Below are positions 53,301 through 61,639 of a stretch of DNA of 64,000 bases, one piece after another. Origin of the DNA: Cladocopium goreaui (taxonomy: Eukaryota > Sar > Dinophyceae > Suessiales > Symbiodiniaceae); contig CAMXCT020002072.1 of NCBI GenBank assembly GCA_947184155.2, positions 1 to 64,000 on the forward strand, written 5' to 3'. Position 1 is the first letter of the stretch. Every line of letters starts with the position of its first letter. Position numbers and translations under genes: made by a program. Under the pieces are notes generated by a model. The model was not told where the DNA came from, did no database searches, and saw only the letters and a list, made by a program, of their open reading frames with translations.

Positions 53301-53730
53301 GCAGAGGTGCAAGCAGAAAAAAGGCGGCAACGTTTTCAAGTTTGCGAAAGCTGGAGATTGGGTGCTGTTTGGAGCTGCAGGTTCAGAGCAAGTGGCCGGA
53401 GTTGCAGTTCTGTCTGGGCCAGCCGCTCGAAAAATGAAGGCAAGAGAAATCGAAGCCTGTGCTGAGCGCTTGCCTGAACACTTGCGTGCCCCCTTTTCTG
53501 AGTACATGGCAGAGGGGGTTGAGTTTGACATGGTCGAGGTTCAGCTTGTTTATGATTTGAGGCCTTTGAATTTGGTTTGGCGACAGCTCAGCGACTTGTT
53601 GCAATGCAAGATTTCACGGAATATAGGTTTCACCAAAGTCAGGCTCCAGACGCCTGAAGCTGTGCAAAAATTGCGGAGCCGTGTGGCAAAGGCGAATGTG
53701 ATTACTAGAAGGGCGGAGTGCGACGCGTGA
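50389..53730 (+). CDS. DDE-transposase-like protein with C-terminal ASCH-like domain (1113 aa)
   Basis: Single uninterrupted ORF. The N terminus has four 19-residue repeats (GDVPSADSAAIQQANARVA type) and a basic, nuclear-localisation-like stretch (KSRSRKRKAA). A Cys-x2-Cys (WRCRSCDSETW) follows. The core has the layout of a cut-and-paste DDE transposase: RGDGNYDLAKAVV (D473/D476), then AFAWCGVDGSLLVP, FHATDSYHKHR (D555), a helical insertion, and EAHSGTVPVERLWANIGSF (E838). The family is not assigned; a KDZ-like affinity is possible. Residues ~950-1060 (YCRILSPVWCEALASGEKMF, then GDWVLFGAAG and VAGVAVLSGPA) read like an ASCH/PUA-fold domain, which binds nucleic acid or modified bases. No clear terminal inverted repeats were found by eye. 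The intron-free ORF and repeated flanks support mobility. Confidence 0.7.
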   Translation: MQPWPKRLPGGALSRRTLDVPSASSAAIQRPSARAAGDVPSADSAAIQQAHARVAGDVPSADSAAIQQANARKEGDVPSAYSAAIQRANARVAAKSRSRKRKAAAPSTAAPPTKKRVRSSCAPRPDCIETSAVAQRLVTGRSCENYMLLLHTSLLSPVDKGPTQSLPAVRGLTAMYQGQPVFVLDSFMSRGCQKNGVANIRQLASGEWILGGVVTCKSTELSNLRLQYEVTSVARGRVTLRQCCGDEAVTVVDPAQSVHRARAMADEAAEALQHRPLPWMSANPEPLSLRAVKPQAAVEHERQFPYHRVQPRQDRSRFEFCLDVPCPQIWDMTPWRCRSCDSETWPVTAADVDDECLRLGLGTPLRFTQTRHGKVSASPLLLFWLLMMLYRDMNLHEVRRKLLDLYSASTLHAAQMTPSFTNVSQLRWILMCVPDHHAIKDILLSCFADFVQKRVDLMQERQFVYNGQLIRGDGNYDLAKAVVRYVEGQKSHPYTVAFAWCGVDGSLLVPVSFAQSESWHCIEASLAPLLRKLKQARLRAGFSLEDSIPCFHATDSYHKHRQKLCKLYGSVWKDLRVEGQAPTRCKDAFCQVGVISEEASQAKWLLRVTGEPMHDLFALRRLASPAANDCRSFLADHERLILRLNAPAFPSGSSSHSIADDVDISNSAQLLLQRCVKESAASVADAVAASPTEVAELRELMASENVQQHIIWHTLFSAAPPQGVLVRIGRLLGASLHARHAELYNFLGKDDFVDEVRRMEAWYQRPRRQSRRRHGIRRGNKQSEEVKGRAKVWTAKVAAHYARMRAPIRLQGFMRWREAALALHAAGIEAHSGTVPVERLWANIGSFIAAEATNVSEAWWTFLANLSYLRFNYRHFHKRGLPGWAREDTLVHEQVEGIMKLAEAVLFGGCDSLARELEEWAACVRHGGEVPVVAETDAASEDAFASLEVYCRILSPVWCEALASGEKMFEVQRCKQKKGGNVFKFAKAGDWVLFGAAGSEQVAGVAVLSGPAARKMKAREIEACAERLPEHLRAPFSEYMAEGVEFDMVEVQLVYDLRPLNLVWRQLSDLLQCKISRNIGFTKVRLQTPEAVQKLRSRVAKANVITRRAECDA
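50443..50670 (+). repeat. four in-frame 57-bp repeats in the transposase N terminus
   Basis: GATGTTCCATCAGCT recurs at 50443, 50500, 50557 and 50614. The period of 57 keeps the reading frame, giving 19-residue protein repeats. Confidence 0.95.
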
Positions 53731-54110
53731 GGCATGGAATAAGACCAACGCAGCCTTAAAAAAAAGCAACGCTGCCCAGCTTCTGTTGCACTAGGGATAC
53801 ATTCGTTCAAAATTTTCTATTTTGCTGAATGAAGGGGATACATTTGCATATATGCGTTTGACGACTTGCATAGTGCTTCCGCAGCCATCTTCCCACGACG
53901 GTTTGTTGCGAGCAAAACAATTTCGCACAAGCATGCTCGTTGCAAGATATCCATTGTGTGCTAAGGCTCAAGGCATCTTAGTCACAACTACTTAGGATTC
54001 AAATTTTTGTCAAGGTCGAGATTTGTCTTTGTGAGCTGCCCCAGGTGTATTTCTAGTCGCCTTCCTGGTTTCGGCTCTAGCTTAATCTACTTTGCTGCCC
54101 TCTTGGCGCC
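53731..54110. other. intergenic, with a short repeat shared with 54.5 kb
   Basis: GGGGATACATTTGCATATATGCG near 53834, followed by AGTGCTTCCGCAGCC, matches GGGGATACATTTACATATATGC and GGTGCTTCTGCAGCC near 54523. Nothing else recognised. Confidence 0.5.
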
Positions 54111-54350
54111 ATGTTTTTGGTCTTGCTGAGCAATGTCCACTCCGAACCCGCTACAGCCACTGAGGCGCGGAGATCGCAAACCTTCCGTGTGCAGTTCCGT
54201 ACTTCGGAGATGGCGGAGACGTTTGCTCGCAACATGACGTACTTCTTAGTTCTGCACGTCAGTTGCAAATGGGAGCTCGCAATCTACGAAGTGGAGCCAT
54301 TTTGGCCTGATGCCCATGCTCTGCCACTTTTGCGTTGGCGTTGCGGCTGA
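54111..54350 (+). CDS. small protein, module A (79 aa), unknown
   Basis: MFLVLLSN start, then FRVQFRTSEMAETFARNMTY, FLVLHVSCKWELAIYEVEPF and LPLLRWRCG. It is paralogous over its length to the ORF at 55500 (FPVQFRNAQDAERFARF, LLVLHVSVRWQVAIFEVEPF, PPLLSWICG). Conservation of the frame and of hydrophobic positions between the two copies supports translation. It sits upstream of the broken P-loop gene copy in the same order as in module B. Function unknown. Confidence 0.5.
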   Translation: MFLVLLSNVHSEPATATEARRSQTFRVQFRTSEMAETFARNMTYFLVLHVSCKWELAIYEVEPFWPDAHALPLLRWRCG

Positions 54351-54604
54351 GCACAATCGTGCTGCTGCAGCGCCTATAGGATCTCCACCTGACGAAAAGA
54401 GAGCGGCTAAAAGGACACGAGTGCTGGAAGTGCCTAGACTAATGCTGACAATTCTGACAAGCCTCGTTCAAGGATCTTTTCGATCTGCGCTTTGACATTT
54501 CCTTTTTTGGATGTGCGCCCAGGGGATACATTTACATATATGCATGGTGCTTCTGCAGCCGTTTTTAGCGAGAAGTCCAAGTGGTGGCCCTCCAGCGCCC
54601 TCGT

Positions 54605-54624
54605 CGCACAGCGTTGAGCCTGCG
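54605..54624 (+). promoter_or_regulatory. stem-loop motif (copy 2)
   Basis: CGCACAGC-GTTGA-GCCTGCG, with one stem change (G to A). ATG at 54639 (MSGSPRP) begins 15 bases after the last base of the motif. Confidence 0.55.
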
Positions 54625-54638
54625 AGCAATCTGCATCC

Positions 54639-55279
54639 ATGAGCGGAAGCCCGAGGCCTGCCGAGGAGAAGTCCGAATGTTGCACACCACCTGCAACCCA
54701 AAGGAAATTGGAGATGCAAGAGCAAGAGCTGTCCTCTTCCCAACGTTCTCCCGGGCTACCCAAGATGGAAGATGTTCACTTTGGCTTAATTCCAGGATTC
54801 AGCGGCTGCAACTGCAAAGTGGTTGGCAGAGAACCCGCACACCGACCAGGTTGACAAGGTCATGATTGCAGACCGCAACGGACGCAGAAGCTCTCCGAAA
54901 GGAACTCTTTGCCAACAAGTTCGCTTTTGGGATGGGCACAGGAAAGGACATAGCTCAGACAGTCAAGGAGAGGTTGCAAACCTTGACCGAAGATGAACGC
55001 AGCCATCGAGCTGTCAGCGCGGACATCTCATTTGACCTCAGGCGCTGCTTGCCCGTGCCCTCTATGGAAGCCGTCAAAAGTTTGAGTGAGGCCAATGGCT
55101 TGCATGACGAAGCTGTAGCTTGGTGCTTCTACTCCAACATTGCTTTCCTGGAGCATCATGGCCGGCGCGTCGGGCACGTCGCAACCTGTGTGATTTCAAG
55201 TCTCGCGTTTGAAAGCAATGAAGCCGGGCGGGCAGCTGTTTCTTGCGTGTACTTGTTTGGATGTGAATCTTTCACTTGA
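54639..55279 (+). pseudogene. broken copy of the P-loop gene at 56085
   Basis: Begins MSGSPRPAEE at the position equivalent to MSETPRDQ in the intact copy and shares SSSQRSPG.PKMED.HFGL. After HFGL the match continues in another frame (QDSAAATAKWLAENPHTDQV). Near 54866 it moves to a third frame (TDAEALRKELFANKFAFGMG ... VSADISFDLRRCLPV ... AVAWCFYSNIAFLEHHGRRV). Similarity ends at GRRVGH, just before the P-loop of the intact copy; the sequence then runs to a stop at 55279. It therefore has two frame changes and loss of the ATPase half. Short introns are an alternative explanation, but a decayed tandem duplicate is simpler. Confidence 0.7.
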
Positions 55280-55499
55280 CTTGATGCTTCAATCTTAATT
55301 TGAATCTTGCCCTGAATCTTTGAGATGCTGATGTTTTCAACTTTGCCCGTAACAGTCCTTAAATAGCATGTGTGATCATGAAGTATATTGGCGTACTGAA
55401 TGTTCATCGCTTGGATGCATATGGGAACGGCTTACTGTTTCGAACGCATGTGCTACATGTGTGTGTGTATATGTGTTGCGGTGTGTCGGTTCCTGTGCA

Positions 55500-55760
55500 A
55501 TGTTTTTTGTTTTGCTATGCAACTGCTGTGGCTACCGTCCCGCCGGGCCGAGAGAGGAGCCCTGGCGCGGAGCTTTCCCAGTGCAGTTCAGAAACGCCCA
55601 GGATGCAGAAAGATTCGCTCGCTTCCGCGTCTGTCTTTTGGTGCTGCACGTCAGCGTAAGATGGCAAGTCGCTATCTTTGAGGTGGAGCCTTTTTGCCTG
55701 CCAGATGCAGCCGACCCGCCACTTCTTTCTTGGATTTGCGGTCACACCTGTGGCTCGTAG
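55500..55760 (+). CDS. small protein, module B (86 aa), unknown
   Basis: MFFVLLCN start, aligned with the start of the module A protein at 54111. It contains FPVQFRNAQDAERFARF and LLVLHVSVRWQVAIFEVEPF. Longer in-frame extension upstream to 55368 is possible, but only the part from 55500 is shared between the paralogues. Function unknown. It precedes the intact P-loop gene. Confidence 0.5.
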   Translation: MFFVLLCNCCGYRPAGPREEPWRGAFPVQFRNAQDAERFARFRVCLLVLHVSVRWQVAIFEVEPFCLPDAADPPLLSWICGHTCGS

Positions 55761-56048
55761 CTACCAGCTGGCTGTCTTGCGGGGATGCAAAAAGTCTTGC
55801 AGCTGTCAGCCTTCAAGACAAATGCCAAACACTTGTTTTCTTTTCAGCTTTTGTTCGCCGGACTGAAGTTACTCGTGAACTGGTGCTTACAGAAATAGAA
55901 TTGGAAACAGTAGACAGTATTAAAAACACCAAGTGCCCGACAGCCATGGGTCGTGTTACTGTAGCATGTTCACATGCAGGTGAAAAAGCAGCATGCATCC
56001 CGCAGCGATTTTGCTTTGGTTTCCAGTGCTACGATCAGCGGCACTGAT

Positions 56049-56068
56049 CGCACGGCCCGAAGCCTGCG
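56049..56068 (+). promoter_or_regulatory. stem-loop motif (copy 3)
   Basis: CGCACGGC-CCGAA-GCCTGCG. ATG 56085 of the P-loop gene begins 17 bases after the last base of the motif. Confidence 0.6.
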
Positions 56069-56084
56069 AACATTCAAAATTCCA

Positions 56085-57989
56085 ATGAGTGAGACTCCTC
56101 GAGATCAGACACCAAGGACACCGCCTCCCGCCTCTGGTCGCCATGAGCTGTCGCCCGATCCAAGCTCTTCGCAGCGCTCTCCTGGCGTGCCTAAGATGGA
56201 AGACTCGCACTTCGGCCTACGCTTCCAAGATTCTGCTGCGGCATCTGAAAAATGGCTTGCCAACAACCAGCACTCTGACTACGTGCAGCGCTCCATGGAT
56301 GCCTTGAAGTCGGCTACTAATGCAGAAGAGATCCGTCAGTGTCTTTTCTGCCCAGGCTTTGCTGCAGGGATGGGCACGGCCCGAGACATAGCTTCGACTG
56401 TAAAGAAGGCTTTGCACAAAGCAGCAGACGAAGAGCGTGGCCACAGAGTTGTCAGCAGTGACATATCCTTTGATCTGCGGCGTTGTCTGCCGGTGCTGTT
56501 CATGGAGGCTGTCAAGAGCCTCAGCAGAGGCAATGGGCTGCATGATGAAGCAGTGGCTTGGTGTTTTTACGCCAACATCGCTTTCTTAGAGCACCATGGC
56601 CGACGTGTTGGTCACCAAGAAGGAGAACACACAGAGGCGCCCAACATTCCGGTGTTGGTGGGCGGGGCGCCTTCCTCCAGGAAGACATGCTTGATAGCCA
56701 TGACGACCGACTTCATGTTGGATGCATCCGGAGCCCCGCAGACAATGGCAAAGCGAGAGTGCATCCTCGCGGATGCCACGGTTGCAGGCATTAGAGCAGC
56801 CATTTACAACTACAACAGAGCTGCCGTGATTGCCGATGAAGCGTCCAATGTCTATGAGACCCCTTGGTCGGAGAAAGGGTCGGGTGGCATCCACTACTTG
56901 AGCAAGCCCAAAATGAACACCTACGTGCTCAGTGAAGCTGATGATCAAGCCACGGGGAAAGGTCAAGTACACCTCGGCTCCACTCATCACCCTTACCTGT
57001 TTCTCCACAAGGTGGCAGGCCAAACTGAGATTCTTGAGTTCATTGCGCAGCCAGTGACCCATGGCTTCAACAAGCGGTTCAACTTGGTGTTTGCGCCAGA
57101 GCATGCCCCAGAGTCATCCGAAGTTCACACAGGCACTGCCAAGAGTTTCTTTGCACAGCTGCATGCTTGGATGTATAAGAATGCTTGGACCAAGGAAGGG
57201 CATCACTACCTGGATGGCTATGCTTTGACGTGCTACAGAAGTATCAAGAAGGCAGTGGAGGAGTTCGTGCAAGAGAAAGGCATCTTTCTCACCAAGGATG
57301 CCCAAAGGAAAGTCCGATTCTGGTCCACCGATGTCTTGCGCCTAGCCCATGCGAACATGCGCATTTGCCAGTTCTCTGTGGCGCAGTTTGGGAGCTCGAA
57401 CATGGCCGCGGCAGAGGCAGTCAGGACCCAGCCAAAGGTCTACGAGTTCATCTTGGCAGTGAACATGTGGCTCCGGCAGCTGCACGTGCACATCAGCTTC
57501 TACAAGTGGTTCCGGCAAATGACAAACAGCACGTCCAACGCTTCCAGTAGGGAGCTTACTGCTGCCATGGAAAGAGCTGATGATGGAGATGAGTTGAGTC
57601 GGCTCAAGCTTGATCTGTCAGTAGAGGATCGGCTGAAGCATGAGATTCTGGTGCATGAGAAAGCTTTGGTAGGAGCGAAGCTTGCCAGCGACCAGCTCCG
57701 CCTGTGGCTCCGCAACCAGAATTGGTTCAAGAAGAATCGCGTCACCGCAGATCAGATCAAAGCCGCCTTGGCTGACTTGCAAAAGGTGGGCCTTTTGGAT
57801 GTTGAAATGGACCCTGAAGCTGCCGCCTCGCCGCCTGTCTCTGGTGCTGAGGCCAAGTCCAAAGCCAAGTCCAAAGCCAAAGGCCCCAAGCCAGTAGTGT
57901 ACGTCAAGCGCTCTGCCCGGGAGATTGTGGACAATGCGGAGGCAGAGGCTCTCCGCAAGCGGCTTTTGGTGCCCATCAAGTGCTTCTGA
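56085..57989 (+). CDS. DUF3987-like P-loop ATPase/helicase-like protein (634 aa)
   Basis: Start chosen at 56085 because MSETPRDQ aligns with MSGSPRP of the duplicated copy and follows the stem-loop; the frame is open upstream to 55974. Order: Pro/Ser-rich N terminus; ISFDLRRCLPVLFMEAVKSL and DEAVAWCFYANIAFLEHHGR; Walker A-like GGAPSSRKT at 193-201; Walker B-like AAVIADEASN with Asp-Glu at 251-252; DGYALTCYRSIKKAVEEF; a C-terminal winged-helix-like segment (VTADQIKAALADLQKVGLLD); and a Lys-rich repeat (SKAKSKAKSKAKG). The pattern of an N-terminal helical domain, late P-loop and helical C terminus resembles DUF3987 proteins, found in mobile elements and viruses and thought to be primase-associated ATPases. 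The Walker A lacks the usual second Gly. The family call is tentative; the ATPase-like motifs are visible. Confidence 0.6.
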   Translation: MSETPRDQTPRTPPPASGRHELSPDPSSSQRSPGVPKMEDSHFGLRFQDSAAASEKWLANNQHSDYVQRSMDALKSATNAEEIRQCLFCPGFAAGMGTARDIASTVKKALHKAADEERGHRVVSSDISFDLRRCLPVLFMEAVKSLSRGNGLHDEAVAWCFYANIAFLEHHGRRVGHQEGEHTEAPNIPVLVGGAPSSRKTCLIAMTTDFMLDASGAPQTMAKRECILADATVAGIRAAIYNYNRAAVIADEASNVYETPWSEKGSGGIHYLSKPKMNTYVLSEADDQATGKGQVHLGSTHHPYLFLHKVAGQTEILEFIAQPVTHGFNKRFNLVFAPEHAPESSEVHTGTAKSFFAQLHAWMYKNAWTKEGHHYLDGYALTCYRSIKKAVEEFVQEKGIFLTKDAQRKVRFWSTDVLRLAHANMRICQFSVAQFGSSNMAAAEAVRTQPKVYEFILAVNMWLRQLHVHISFYKWFRQMTNSTSNASSRELTAAMERADDGDELSRLKLDLSVEDRLKHEILVHEKALVGAKLASDQLRLWLRNQNWFKKNRVTADQIKAALADLQKVGLLDVEMDPEAAASPPVSGAEAKSKAKSKAKGPKPVVYVKRSAREIVDNAEAEALRKRLLVPIKCF

Positions 57990-58450
57990 GTCAGCAAATT
58001 TCAAGCCAAGGTCAGTCACGATCAAGGCAACTTTGGGTCGGCGTTGCGACCATTTTGAGATTATAGAACGGTCGGCTTGAATGTCAACACATGGATGTGA
58101 TGACTTTACGTCATGCTGAGTTGTAGGAATGAGGCTTCGACACATGTACCAAAAAAAGTTGCTGGTGTGGGATCGTTTCATTTTCACTGAAACGACAGTG
58201 TAGATGGAGTTTGGGCCGAGGATATCTGATGATGAGAAACTTGAAACGACAAGCGGGAAGTGTATAGATTGATGTAGGCCGAGGATGACGGGCAGGTGCG
58301 AAAGTATCTGAGCAACCTCATCGTGATTTTGTCAACACAAGGTAATGGAGTCAAGGGCTTTCCCTCTGCCTTGCCTGAGCTGCTTGAACTTGACTTGGCT
58401 TGGCTCGATTTATTTAGCTTCAGCTATCTTCAGCTAATTTTGTTGCAAAG
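57990..58450. other. intergenic, nothing recognised
   Basis: No coding signal. An inverted pair GTTTCATTTTCACTGAAAC lies at about 58174-58192. Confidence 0.45.
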
Positions 58451-58520
58451 ACACATCTATGTCAGGAGTCAACTCATGGAACAAATCCCTGGTAGTTACA
58501 TCAATTTTGAAGTGGTTAGA
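58451..58520 (+). repeat. dispersed repeat, copy also at 61.99 kb
   Basis: ACATCTATGTCAGGAGTCAA, then AACAAATCCCTGGTAG and AATTTTGAAGTGG, match 61999-62055 (ACATCTATGTCAGGAGTCAA, ACAAATCCCTGGTAGG, AAATTTGAAGTGG) in the same orientation. Confidence 0.8.
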
Positions 58521-58622
58521 CTGTTAAACAAATCAGAAAGAATTTGCAAGAATGCCTTGCTGCTAGTGACAGCTTGATCTTGCCAATCAGGATTCCACCA
58601 ACTGCTTGTAGCAAGCCTCTCC

Positions 58623-58642
58623 CGCACGGCGTGGAGCCTGCG
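58623..58642 (+). promoter_or_regulatory. stem-loop motif (copy 4)
   Basis: CGCACGGC-GTGGA-GCCTGCG. ATG 58659 (MEDRGRCG) begins 17 bases after the last base of the motif. Confidence 0.6.
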
Positions 58643-58658
58643 TAACGTCTTTGCTGCC

Positions 58659-59036
58659 ATGGAAGATCGTGGGCGGTGTGGCTTTGGCGCTGTGGTCGTC
58701 GAGACATTCTCGGAAGCTTTGTTTTCGCCGCTGTTAACGTGGCGAGAGATCAGGAGGCTGTTGGAGCTCAGCCAGCAAATACGGACTGCGTTGCAGGCGA
58801 TGGCAGCAGTGCACGTGATGCAGCTGTGCATGGCGAAGCAGAGGTTGTTTCAGCGAGTTCATGGCGAGCTGGGCTGTCGCATGCAGCATGGCCCGCGAGC
58901 TTTGTCCGTGCTGGAACGACATCATTGTTGGGTGTCACCTGCGATTTGGGTACATCCAAGGAGAAATGCGACACAGCAGCCTCGTTTGTGCTGGCATGCT
59001 GTCGTTTGTGCTGGCATGCTGGCGTTTGGCGGGTAG
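58659..59036 (+). CDS. hypothetical protein (125 aa)
   Basis: Opens at the ATG next to the stem-loop and reads MEDRGRCGFGAVVVETF, TWREIRRLLELSQQIRTALQ and VHVMQLCMAKQRLFQRVHGE. The N-terminal ~75 residues are helical and protein-like, but the tail is less so, so the frame may be left by splicing. A longer overlapping frame (58676-59275) has poorer composition early but better late (AGEMEGTLVLQAWLEKWWEA), hinting at an intron or frameshift between them. Not recognised. Confidence 0.35.
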   Translation: MEDRGRCGFGAVVVETFSEALFSPLLTWREIRRLLELSQQIRTALQAMAAVHVMQLCMAKQRLFQRVHGELGCRMQHGPRALSVLERHHCWVSPAIWVHPRRNATQQPRLCWHAVVCAGMLAFGG

Positions 59037-59351
59037 CAGACCGTGCAGCAGCCTTGCGGCCAACCAGGGCACAGAATGATACCAGACATGAGGAGTGGGC
59101 AACAGAGTATGCTTTCTTGGTGGCAGGAGCGGGCGAGATGGAAGGAACTTTGGTCCTGCAGGCTTGGCTGGAGAAGTGGTGGGAAGCAGGGGCTTGGTTC
59201 TACCGTTTGTTCGAGCTTCCGGCGGGAGGGTTTCTCAGAGCTTCCGAAGACGAGGAGTTTGGCACTGATGGCTAGTGAGAGGCGGAGGGTGCTTGTAGCG
59301 AGGTTTGTGGGATTAGGAAATTTGTTTCCATTCTAAATCATGTGAAGGGGC

Positions 59352-59579
59352 TCATGCTCTACAGCATTTTTGAGAAACGGCACTGTGGTTGCTTGGGGAA
59401 GTCACTCCCATGGAGGTGATGCCTCCAATGTTCAAGAGCAGCTGCTTCACGTGCGGGAACTACATGCCACATCAGCAGCGTTCGCTGCTATCCTGCGAGA
59501 TGGCCACATAGTTGCCTGGGGAGATGCCAATTGCGGGGGCGACAGCTCCCACATTCACGGCGAGCGGACGGAAATGTAA
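59352..59579 (+). CDS. RCC1-like repeat fragment (HERC-type), C-terminal
   Basis: Reads RNGTVVAWGSHSHGGDASNV, QEQLLHVRELHATSAAFAAI, LRDGHIVAWGDANCGGDSSH, then a stop at 59577. The units VVAWG..GGDSS and QL..V..I.AT..AFAAIL.DG are the RCC1-like blade repeats abundant in dinoflagellate proteins. Only about one and a half repeats are present, so this is a partial gene, a last exon, or a relic. The start is not visible; the left boundary is set where similarity begins. Confidence 0.6.
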   Translation, partial: SCSTAFLRNGTVVAWGSHSHGGDASNVQEQLLHVRELHATSAAFAAILRDGHIVAWGDANCGGDSSHIHGERTEM

Positions 59580-60031
59580 TAAAGAACCAATTGTATCACT
59601 TGGGTGTTGCTTTTTTTTAATCTTAGGTGCTCATGTCAAAATGAGATTGACTGACTGTGCTCATTTCAAAAAGGTCAATGCGACTGACTGAGAGCGAGTG
59701 TCACATGACATCATGTCATGTCTCAGTGCCATTTTCACAGTGGCAGTGGCTCGCATTCGCCACCAAAAGTCAATTTTGTTTTAATTGTTTGGCGCAGAGT
59801 TGGCTCACTCAAACATTCACACTCCACAGAGACCTCCAGCGTCACTCAAAAAAAAAGGTATTTCCAGATACTGAAAAGTTTGAATCTAGGTTTACAACTT
59901 TACAACAAGATGACTAATTTTATGATCTTTTTGTGTCACAGATTTCTCAAGCACAGTGATTGCCCATCTTGTGTTGCCCGCAGCAACGAAGGCTCGATTT
60001 CCTCTTTTTTGGTTTGACGCTTGACTTGACC
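59580..60031. other. intergenic, nothing recognised
   Basis: Short AT-rich and TGACTG-repeat-containing sequence; no gene. Confidence 0.4.
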
Positions 60032-60589
60032 ATGGAAATGTCCATGACCGAAGCTTTCACAGCTAAGCTCGCCACTGTGAAGAAAGAACACCGGCTGTAT
60101 GTTGGATCGCACCACATGGAAGTGATCAAAGAGTCGTGCATCCAGCTTGCACCCCTTGTGACCTGCAAGTATCAGCTCCGCGTACTGAAGCAGGTACAAG
60201 TTTTGACTTCTTTTGCCAGGTGCTACCTTGAACATGAAGGAGAAGACCGCCCACAGCTGCATGTCGAGATGTTGAATGTGGATTCCAGCAATGGAGGGGT
60301 CGATCTTTGCAGCCGCATCTCGCAGAGCTTCAGCCAGAACATCTTGAATTTTACGGTTGGACGCAAGCAGGCCCTCCTGGAGGATTTGAATGCTTCCGTG
60401 TCCATCATCGACAGTGGCTTGAAAGATGATGCGCGCGGTGCGTTTTCTTCGCATGGCAATTTTGCATGGCTGTTTTCCCAATGCCTGGCCATCTTGGAAA
60501 ACCACCGAGATATGCTGAAAGGCATTTTGGCGGTTCCAGCACGTTTGGAGCCTGACATGACATTGACAGAAGATATGTTTAGCAAATAG
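60032..60589 (+). CDS. hypothetical protein (185 aa)
   Basis: MEMSMTEAFTAKLATVKKEH start. The frame remains protein-like throughout: HHMEVIKESCIQLAPLVTCK, VLTSFARCYLEHEGEDRPQL, SRISQSFSQNILNFTVGRKQ and LLEDLNASVSIIDSGLKDDA. It ends TEDMFSK. Mainly helical and soluble, with no Cys clusters or membrane segments. An upstream in-frame extension to 59960 looks like noncoding DNA. Family not recognised. Confidence 0.5.
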   Translation: MEMSMTEAFTAKLATVKKEHRLYVGSHHMEVIKESCIQLAPLVTCKYQLRVLKQVQVLTSFARCYLEHEGEDRPQLHVEMLNVDSSNGGVDLCSRISQSFSQNILNFTVGRKQALLEDLNASVSIIDSGLKDDARGAFSSHGNFAWLFSQCLAILENHRDMLKGILAVPARLEPDMTLTEDMFSK

Positions 60590-60854
60590 CTGCCTGATTT
60601 CGAAATGCGGGATCTGCACAGAAGACAAGACGGGCCAAAAAGATTTGTTTGCGGTGAGCTGTGAATTTTGATACTGCTATTGTCAGGTTTCAGTGGTGAC
60701 AGAAGGTTTGCACTGTAGGTCATGGCAAGCTTGCTTGCATTTTTAAATGGTAAACAATCCAGCTCACTGGTTCCACCAAACCAGATGGATGTGTCCCCAG
60801 CATTTTGTTCAAAAAAACAGCCCACGGTTCTCGTCTTTGTTTTCCTCTGGCCTC

Positions 60855-61565
60855 ATGAGCTCCGTTCTGGGACGCATGGTTTCCGAGGAGATCTCAGAGA
60901 AGGACTTCAAGGAGCTGTCCAAGATGTATATCAAACGTGTCAGATTCCCCTCCAAGGTCTATGACGAGTTCACAGATTCCCCAAAGTACCTAGATCAGCA
61001 GCTGGCCATGGAAGCTAACCTGATGAGTGCGTCATGGACCAAAGCTACACTGCAATCAGAAGACATGATCGTGCTCACATCGGACAATCGGAAGAAGAAC
61101 CGCAAGCATGCGTTTCTAGGCCTCCTTATGATGACATGTTTTGTTTCAGATGTATTTTTATTTCGTAACTGTAAAGGAAGAACTTTCCACTGAGCATTTT
61201 AGACTTTTCTTGAAGAACTTGCTGGTCTTCTCAGAAGAACCGTGGTTCAAGAGGTTGACAGCTTCCAGGGTCTCCACCAAGGTGCCTGCCGGGACCCGTG
61301 TATGTGGAATCGTTTTCTTTTAGCCAATTTTTGCCACCAGAAATCTTCTGGCCAGGTGCGCGTGACCTGTCCCAGTGCAGAAGCAGAGGCCGAGGAGATT
61401 TTGGTCATCAAGGATGGCCAGATGGCTTTCACGGATGCTGTCAAGTTTCAGCCGCCCAATGTGATGCATGTGTGGATCCAGAAAAATTTACTTTGCTCCA
61501 ACTTTATGGCAATTGAGATCAAGGCAACAAGCCATGACGATTCTTTCGAAGGAATCAAATTTTGA
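60855..61565 (+). CDS. hypothetical protein, probably three exons
   Basis: From ATG 60855: SSVLGRMVSEEISEKDFKEL, SKMYIKRVRFPSKVYDEFTD, QQLAMEANLMSASWTKATLQ, open to about 61112. A second piece at about 61150-61300 in another frame reads TVKEELSTEHFRLFLKNLLV and a third at about 61355-61485 reads PSAEAEAEEILVIKDGQMAF. AG acceptors and GT/GC donors are available between them. Not recognised; joins unproved. Confidence 0.4.
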
Positions 61566-61639
61566 AGCAGGATCCCCAAGGAAGGCGGAAACCTGATCAT
61601 CGCTGAAAGTGGCAAGACGGTTTGCGGGCAAAAAGGCTG

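Noticed and set aside
53731..54110. Terminal inverted repeats for the transposase element
   Set aside because: Short repeats shared with 54.5 kb are direct, not inverted, and no matching end was found at 49.6 kb by eye.
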